Assembly: GCA_033439265.1 (NCBI GenBank)
Contig: JAVTVX010000012.1
Location: forward strand, 13,613,501 to 13,677,500
Length of the DNA: 64,000 bases
Direction of reading: 5' to 3'
DNA from: Dillenia suffruticosa
Taxonomy: Eukaryota > Streptophyta > Magnoliopsida > Dilleniales > Dilleniaceae
The notes under the pieces were generated by a model that saw only the letters and a program-made list of their open reading frames with translations, did not search any database and was not told the DNA's origin. Position 1 is the stretch's first letter. The number at the start of each line of letters is the position of its first letter. Of the stretch, positions 57,119-64,000 are shown piece by piece. The position numbers and the translations under genes were made by a program.

Positions 57119-57470
57119 TTGAGCCTCTAAGGTTTTTACAACTTCAGTGTACAAAGATGTCAGAGTAGTATCATTAAAATACTTATACAACTATCATGAT
57201 ACAATACTGATATCCCCAAAAGAAGTGGAAATACGAATAGAGATCCTATTCTACAGGATCAAAAGGAGGAGTACCCATGATGATGTCGAGGTTCGCCTGG
57301 GCGTCCTTCTGCGTTATTGCATAAACTCGGGCCTAAGCCCTAGGCTACTATCGTGCCTGGATCTGCATTGTGTTACTCCCAGGGGTCACCCTGGGAGTAG
57401 AAGATGCTGGCCGAGTAAGCTGTCCCTGCTGACCCATATGAAGAGTACTAGTGCAGCTCTGTGAACTTTG

Positions 57471-58643
57471 TCATCTGTGTCCCAACTCAGGGTAGGAACT
57501 CCTGATATACCCCAGCTTCCCACAGTGGAAGCAAGTGACCGACACTGAACAAGCTCCTATCGAATGGGACCTATTGCACCTGCGATAATAAGGATGTCGT
57601 TGAGTAGTATACTGTGCAGGGTGAGTTAGAGTGGGCTGTTTGAACCCCTGGGAGTATTGTCCCCATCCCAGATTAGAAGATCTAGATCCAAATCCGTCTT
57701 TGTGCAAACTGGATCCCCTGCCCCTCTTGTAGCTCTACGCAGAATGAGACTTCTCTTTCTTTCTCTTCAGCTCTCTGTTCTCTCTCTGCCTAGTCTCGGT
57801 GCGGACCAAAGCCTTCGCGCGGTGAGCAGAGTTTATCACCTCGGCTAGTGTAAACTATGGAGTAATAGTCATATACCTCTTTATGCTGAAACTAAGACCG
57901 TCTTCGAATTTGAAGCGCAAATACTGAGGTGTGGCCAGATCTGGTACAAATGTGGCAAGTCTCCGTATGTCTGCCTCATACTCTAAGACAGATCTGGACC
58001 CCTGTATAAGCTGTCCCAGCTCTGACCTCATCCGGTCCTACTGGTAGAGTGGAAAAAATCTGCGGTCAAACTCGCGAAGGAAGACATCCTACCGCAGTGG
58101 CTCTGTCACCTCATCAGTGAGGGCTTCCCACCATAAGAGGGCCTCTCCTTCTAATAATTGCTGTGCCATTTTTAGGCAGAGCTCCTTTCCAATCCCCAGA
58201 TCGGTCAAAATCCTGCGGGTGCTGTTGATCTAATGCTTGGTTGCCGCAACATCACCAAGCCTTGTGAAATCAGTGCATCCCAGCTGACGAGCCTCCTTAA
58301 CCAACTGAGTCAACTCATGTACCCGTCTAAGAGTAGTCGATATGGTCTCACTCGACTCTGACAAGATAGAAGGATCGGCCACCGGCGGCGGAATCGATGC
58401 CAAAGGAACTGGCGCCGCGACAGGTGCAGGCGCATTTTTAGGAGGTGGTGGGGGCAGAATCTGGACCGCATGCGAAGCGTACCACTTGTACACCTGCCGA
58501 AAGGCGTTGAGTGTGGGTACGGGAGTCTCAGCCTGAGCAGCTGGCTAAGTAGGTGCCCGTGGTGGCACACGAGTCGAGAAACGATCCTCCGGCTATTCTA
58601 ATTCCTCTGGTGGGGCAAAGCGGGTGCTCTGTCGGGTCATCAT
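57471..58643 (-). pseudogene. Tekay-1 gag
   Basis: Starts MMTRQSTRFAPPEELE (ATG at 58641-58643), with a stop soon after. Then LNAFRQVYKWYASHAVQILP, a proline-rich stretch, the capsid-like block RRVHELTQLVKEARQLGCTD, ILTDLGIGKELCLKMAQQLL, WWEALTDEV, then FFPLYQ, RSVLEYEADIRRLATFVPDL and YLRFKFEDGLSFSIKRYMT. The zinc knuckle reads CFHCGKLGYIRSSY, so the histidine and last cysteine of CX2CX4HX4C are both tyrosine. Gypsy-2 keeps the intact motif but lacks part of the capsid region. Confidence 0.87.
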
Positions 58644-58934
58644 ACTTCTGCAAGAGAAGGATTCTTATTAGGTATCGTTCAAAGAATAGGCATGGTTCAA
58701 GAAATTTAGACTAGTCACATCTTGACTATCCTCACAAAGAATGGAATCCTAAAAAAAAGCATATTAGGTTAGATACAATCGTATCTAACCCCCCTAAAAT
58801 GGATGAACTCATATACCTATGACTATGTACTGGGATTTCATGACTGTATGAAACTCTCATGGATTGAGGACTTTAAACACAAACACACTCAGGAATATTT
58901 TCAAGACTCTGTTCCTACATAGCTCTCAACCTAG

Positions 58935-58946
58935 GCTCTGATACCA
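58935..58946 (-). promoter_or_regulatory. Primer-binding site of Tekay-1
   Basis: TGGTATCAGAGC on the minus strand, seven bases inside the LTR end. Confidence 0.9.
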
Positions 58947-58953
58947 AGTCAAC

Positions 58954-61940
58954 TGTCACGCCCCAAACTGGGATCTTGAGCCGCCGCCCGTTGTCCTGAA
59001 TGCTGGCTGTATTTTTTACAGAAAATCGGATAGAACCTTCCCACATATCGGAGGTTTATCATATGGCAATCAACCTGCTACCTGTGCAATAGGGCCAACC
59101 CGGCCTCACAATACATAAATTCAATCTCAATATCAGACCAATACATCCATACCGCACAATCCAGGACAACGCAAGGCTAACAAAACGAATTTTCATAGTT
59201 CTAACCACAGACCTTTACTGCCATGCCTTCGTCAAAGGCATGAACAGCCGCTAGTCGCCCCTTCTGTGATTTAGAGGTGGCACTGAGCGGTCCTAAAATA
59301 CACTTCTAGGATATGACATATTCCCAAGTAACATATACAAATGAATAGAAATTGTCTCAATGCAAGTGTTATACAATAATATGAGAGTTCCACGATTTAA
59401 TTTTCTATATTTGTACAGTCATCCCAAAATTATACAATAGTTATCTATAGACCTCAAAACATATATACATCATCAATACAATTTTTAACTCATGAAATTG
59501 TAGCGAAAATATACAATGACTCCTCAAATCCAGACCAGATCTCCTAATGGTACTAAGCGTCCAAGAAGCAATGCTCCTTGTCAAATACTATCTTTAAAAC
59601 AAGAAGGGAAATGAAGGGTGAGTACTCAGGAGAAGAATACTCAGGGAATGAGTGGGTCAATGCAATCGTTTAATAATAATTGGGAAACTGGAGTGTCAAA
59701 GTGTAAGTATACAAATCATATTTCAAATCATCATATTTTTCATTTCAACAATATATCATTTGCACGCATTATCAAGTCAAATATGCATCCAAAACACTCT
59801 CATTAAAATCGTAGAGCTGTCAGCCAAAAGTGTCCTGGCAGAGGTTTACCTCGACCTATGACAGGTGTACCGGGGGTGTTTTATGCAAATGTATTTAAAG
59901 TGCTCTCTACCCCGGCATTGGTGACGGACCTCGTCCAGGTGCTAGATTTGGAGAGAGTATCCAAATCCTCCCCCTTTTTGGGTTTAACCTTGCTAATACC
60001 GTATCATTAATAAAATCACGACAACTCGTGGGATACCCAGGCCTAGGCATATTCGGATGCCATCTAAGCGCCTCTCACGGTGTCCTTCTTAGCTACGGAA
60101 CAATACATACCAAAGTGTTCAAGGCCAAAATCAATATCATATCAAGAATGTGCCGTAATCAGGTTCACAAACCAAATGTAATATATAGCGTAAAATGACA
60201 CATTATACATTTCAACCACATGAATGCATAATTTTCATAATTCAACCCAATTTTTGGACACTCTAACGGTTCACAAAAAGTCAGTTCCAAAGCCAATCAA
60301 AACATTTTAGATACACGACAAATCATGCTCAGTTATCAAAATGTTGTAAAACATGGTTTACAAATTAAACAAAGGCATTGAATTAAATCTCACTCATATT
60401 TTGTTCGAATCCTTTAGAACCCTACCCTACCCTAATTCCTTTACAAATTAAACAAAGACATTAATACACGCATGCAAATCAGGTAGTTCGAATCCTTTAA
60501 AACCCTACTCTAATTCCTCATATTTTGTTCATGCATACAACATGTCTACAAGACTCAAGTGTTGGTACTCAACCAATCTCGCACAGGGCTCACACCAATC
60601 CAATATCTCGCTCGCACCCAAGAGCCAATAGGGCCACAGCCCAGCGCTCCTTTGTGTAGCGTGCAGTGCCCATGTGCTCAGTGCATAGTACCCATGTGTA
60701 GGATCTATGTGTAAGGCGCACAGTGCCTGTACGCAGGGCGCGTAGTGCCTATGTGCAGGGCCTATGTGCAGGGCTTGTGTGCAGGGCGCGCAATGCCCAT
60801 GTGTAGTACGCAGTACCCAGGGCGCACAACTCCTGCACGCCAACCATTTCTCCTCATTTCTCAACTTAACCTTAACATTCATTCAAATAAATCAAATGGG
60901 TAAGAAAATTTTCTCACCTAGAGTTTTCTCAGAGCACAGACCTTCGTCCGAATGTCTTCTCGATCGCTCCAAAATCTACAATACTCCGCAGAGACTCGCG
61001 GGCTGTCATGGGTTATCGCGGGCTGCGGGCCGTAATGGGCTTCACGGCCAAAGTGGGCTCGCGAGCTACGTGAGCTCGTGGGTTATCTGGGCTAGTGGGC
61101 TCGTGTGCTGGTGGGCTCGTGTGCTGGTGGGCTCGTGGGTTGGTGGGCTCACAGGCTGGCACGTGCGCTCGCGAGTTGGACTGCAGTAGCGCGCTTGCGG
61201 GTTACGCGCTAGTACGCAGGCGTGTGCTCATGCGTAGGTATGCTCTCGAGCAGGCATGCTCGCGTGGGGAAGCGCGCGTTGTGGCGCGCTCGTGCTCGTG
61301 CAGGGAGGATTGGACTGCAGCGCACTCGCGGGAGGAAGGAGCTGCAGTGGCTGGGGTGCGATTGCGGTGGAAGGTGGCGGATTCGTGGTGGAGGGCGATC
61401 GAGTGGGAGGGAGATCGCGAGAGATAGAGAGAGAGTGAGCAGTGCAGAGAGAGAAAAACAGTGAGAGAGAATCCGAGAGGGAAAGATAGAGAGGGAGAGA
61501 AGAAGAAGAAGATGGTGGTGGTGGTATGGTTGCTCATGGTGGAAAGGGCTGGCGGGGCAAGCGACTCGCGGCAAAGGAAGAAGGCGGCTGCGGGAGGTGA
61601 AAGGTTAGGGAGAGAGAGAAAGAGAAAGAGAGAGAGAAAGAGAGAGAGAAGGAGATAAAGTTAGGGTTTTCAACCCTAATTGGGAGGTGCTACGTTTCAC
61701 TCCAAAATGCAGCATCTCCTCTCTGTCTTCTCTTTTTTATATATATATATATGTCTTCACACACACACTTCACTAAAATTTAAATTTTTTGTAAAAACGA
61801 GATTTATTTCGATTCGCAGATTCGACAAATTAAAATATACCAAAATTTTAGTTAAATACCCCAAAATCAAAAATCCACTTAAATAAATAAAATATCTCTT
61901 TATATAATTAAATTACAGATACCGCAGTATCGATATTACA
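58954..61940 (-). repeat. Tekay-1 5' LTR (right copy)
   Basis: Plus strand TGTCACGCCCCAAACTGG to GCAGTATCGATATTACA, 2,987 bases. It has the same order of parts as the left copy. In element direction a (TA)n TATA-like box lies at about 61737-61752, 190 bases from the LTR start, then hairpins 2 and 1, the GA/CT tract and the CpG-rich block (61000-61400). Near 60390-60490 a local duplication replaces sequence present at about 51890-52030. Confidence 0.92.
61661..61719. repeat. Leader hairpins 1 and 2 of Tekay-1 (right LTR)
   Basis: TTAGGGTT, loop TTC, AACCCTAA, then GGAGGTGCTACGTTT pairing with AAATGCAGCATCTCC. Confidence 0.8.
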
Positions 61941-61945
61941 ATTTG

Positions 61946-62533
61946 TATATCACTCACTGGGTATATTATATATTCACCCCTCCAAACTCCACTTTTACAA
62001 AGAAAGTTTAGTCTAGACTTGTGGACGCTCACGGTGACTTGGTAAAGATTGTTTTGTTGGACTGATTCAGTACTAGATCGCTTTTGATTTGAGGTATTAG
62101 TAGACCCAATCGAGGCATACTTTGTAATTATTTTTGGAAAATCTATTTTATTTATGGACTTGAAATTTGATTATGGCTTGTCTTCTTAAAATGAAGACCC
62201 TTTTTCTTTATCTTCATGAATTTTCTTTGAGAATTGTTTAGGAGGAATTTTTATATGGATCCCTTAAGTAGGGGCTTATTTATACTCTGTGGATTTGATT
62301 TGAATGACTGGATTGGTCCAATGCATGCATATTTTTTAGCAAGGATGGACCGACCTGGTACTTTGATTGTGCAGATGAATGCATGCTGCTTTGTTTTGAT
62401 GGATTTATTAGTTTGGAAAATAGGTGAATATTGGAATGCCTTGCGGTATCTCAGAACACGAAGTGGGGTTTATACGTGTTTTGGGATAACACGGCGGTTG
62501 TTGCATGCTCGACGGGTGGGTTGGGGCGTGACA
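61946..62533 (+). repeat. Solo LTR, right part
   Basis: Continues 47817-50463 after the Tekay-1 insertion. It begins TATATCACTCACTGGG and ends GGGTTGGGGCGTGACA, followed by the target duplication AATAG (62534-62538). It contains the shared CACTCACTGGGTAT...TTCACCCCTC motif at 61950-61980. Confidence 0.88.
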
Positions 62534-62966
62534 AATAGAGTCAAGAGATGTCATATTCTTGAAAATGAGTTTCTATCGAGATGTGAAATTGATAAAGATG
62601 TTATTTTATATGAAATACGAGATTCTGTTGGGATTGATATTCCAAGTGGTTTAACAGTGAGGAATGATGAGATGACTCATTCTCTTGAATCTAATGGGAG
62701 CGAAATTCCATCAAATAGTTTAATTTCATGGAAAGTTCAATTGCGAAGAAATACTCGTAAAAGTGTTTCTCATTGTCGTTTTGAGATTGAAGGGAAAGTT
62801 TTCTGATAGTTCCACTTGATAAAAGTAAGCCTAGAATACTTAAAAAGGCTATTTCATCAATTAATAAAACAGAATGAAAAAAGACAATAAAAGAGAAAAT
62901 AAAGTCTATGAAATCAAATAAGGTCTGGGACTTGGTTGATTTGTCTCTGAAGCATAAAGCTATTGG
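62534..62966 (+). pseudogene. Copia-2 integrase/reverse transcriptase linker region
   Basis: The frame continues from 47811 through one copy of AATAG: RVKRCHILENEFLSRCEIDK, DVILYEIRDSVGIDIPSGLT and ESNGSEIPSNS, then a basic segment. After a stop and frame change it reads NKVWDLVDLSLKHKAIG, the start of the copia reverse transcriptase domain. It is cut there by the LTR at 62967. The first section is open for about 90 residues. Confidence 0.8.
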
Positions 62967-64000
62967 TGTCACGCCCCAGTCCTTAGATTCATGCACGCGA
63001 CAACCACCATGTTGCCTTGAACTATATGCAACATTGGGCACGCACTCTAAAACCCCACAAGCCTAATTTATCATCAACATAATTTCAATTCTTTATAATC
63101 ATAAATCATTATCCATAAAATCTCTTTTAAAATGAGATAAATAAATTTTTAATAATTTTAACACAAGTAACCACTCAAAATAAGAATATATATAGACAAA
63201 ATTAATAAAACTTCTACAAGTAATTCATACACAACAAAGTTCAGCTTCCATTAATCTTTCCTTTGGATTCTGCTAGAACTAAGTAAACCAAAACAGAACT
63301 ATCTCATACCAATTATATGGTTCCGACCAAGGTGGATGTCACAATTCACAAAAGAAGGTCCTCTAAGTGCACTTACTAGCTACAAACTCAAAAATATGAG
63401 TGAAAAAGATCGAGATGAGTACAATCATACTCAGTGAGTGAAAAATCTATATACAAGCCAATAAGTGGGACAACAAATTTCATTTTATCATTATAAAAAT
63501 AATCACAAATTTACAAGAAATATTCACAAAATATTAACAATCAATGCATTTAAAATAAAATATTTCTCCTTGTATCAAAATGCATATCAATGGCTTGCAA
63601 TTCATTCAAAAACCATGGGACCACCGAAATTATAACTCGCAATCCAAGACCTTGACCAGAGTTAGGAATTTGATCCCCCAAGTGTTTTTATTCATTCATT
63701 TTTTGGAAAAATGTCATGTCCTTGGTCTTGGTTTGGATTTCACCATTGGTGACTCATGACTATCCAACTGAAATTTTGGGTAGGTGAACCCCCGTATTAC
63801 ACTATCCCAATCCAATATTCAGTTTCGCTCATACTGCTTTTACTCCAATCGATCATAAGTGAACAATAAATCACAACAACTGCATGTACAATAGGTTACC
63901 ATAAAATATCATTTTCATTCGTAATTAAATTCCAAAACTATTTGGTATCCCATATTCATATTTGTCTCAAATGAACATCAATCAACCATGCGATGTAAAT
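62967..64000 (-). repeat. LTR of a further Ty3/gypsy element, running off the window
   Basis: Starts TGTCACGCCCCAGTCC exactly where the Copia-2 reverse transcriptase frame stops, and contains the shared motif GATGAGTAC...ATACTCAGTGAGTG at 63415-63441. The remaining sequence differs from the Tekay-1 and Gypsy-2 LTRs, so it is another family of the same broad lineage. No gene seen; the end is beyond the window. Confidence 0.7.

Larger units (their letters stand above)
50464..61940 (-). mobile_element. Tekay-1: full-length Tekay/Del-type Ty3 chromovirus element
   Basis: LTRs 50464-53605 and 58954-61940, target duplication ATTTG (50459-50463 and 61941-61945), primer site 58935-58946, polypurine tract at 53606-53620, and all domains in order on the minus strand: gag, protease, RT, RNase H, integrase, chromodomain. 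The large LTRs and the C-terminal chromodomain fit the Tekay lineage. Stops and changed catalytic residues show it is no longer autonomous. It is inserted in the solo LTR. Confidence 0.93.

Noticed and set aside
22257..58946. tRNA-Met gene pieces (TGGTATCAGAGC)
   Set aside because: The word occurs just inside LTRs as primer-binding site; no cloverleaf can be formed around it.
1..64000. A new defence, biosynthetic or otherwise undescribed gene system
   Set aside because: Apart from one WD40 gene and an ABCC fragment, every coding segment I could read belongs to known transposable-element families.

Overview
This is a stretch of AT-rich nuclear DNA from a flowering plant, most likely a eudicot; I cannot name the species. 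The evidence is several typical plant retrotransposon families (Tekay/Del-type Ty3 elements with an initiator-tRNA-Met primer site and a chromodomain, a Sirevirus-type Ty1/copia element, a LINE with a C-terminal RNase H), plant hAT and CACTA transposons, and one intact host gene of the plant JINGUBANG-type WD40 family. No bacterial operon, CRISPR array, tRNA or rRNA gene was seen. Nearly everything except the WD40 gene is transposable-element sequence in layers of nested insertion, much of it broken by stops, frameshifts and transitions.

Layout. 1-3297: the 3' part of a CACTA (En/Spm) transposon with a Ptta/En/Spm-type coding exon and a dense field of GCGACG subterminal repeats, inserted into an LTR. 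3298-10724: a decayed Ty3/gypsy element (Gypsy-1, plus strand) that carries fragments of an ABCC (MRP) transporter gene in reverse orientation. 10725-13940 and 24758-25436: one LINE, split by 13941-24757, a Tekay-like cluster (Gypsy-2, minus strand) whose left end is scrambled and contains a second LTR in the opposite orientation. 25437-29364: the host-gene island, with the intronless WD40 gene (26304-27683, minus) and an upstream region made of degenerate duplications. 29365-42972: a hAT element split by a near-complete Sirevirus-like copia element (31064-40436, minus) with equal-length LTRs and a TCTTT target duplication. 42973-44710: low-complexity DNA. 44711-64000: a second copia element (plus) interrupted by a 3.2-kb solo LTR (AATAG duplication), itself interrupted by a full-length Tekay element (50464-61940, minus; ATTTG duplication). 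At 62967 the same copia element is cut again by an LTR that runs off the window.

How it works together. The only likely functional gene is the WD40 gene; the retroelement proteins are fragments that once made capsid, protease, reverse transcriptase/RNase H and integrase. The order of insertions can be read from target-site duplications and from reading frames that resume across the inserts. I did not find a new enzymatic or defence system. The most unusual signals are paired hairpins in the Tekay LTRs, kept with base-pair-preserving changes between copies, a motif shared by all the diverged LTRs, the captured ABCC fragment, and the duplicated region upstream of the WD40 gene.
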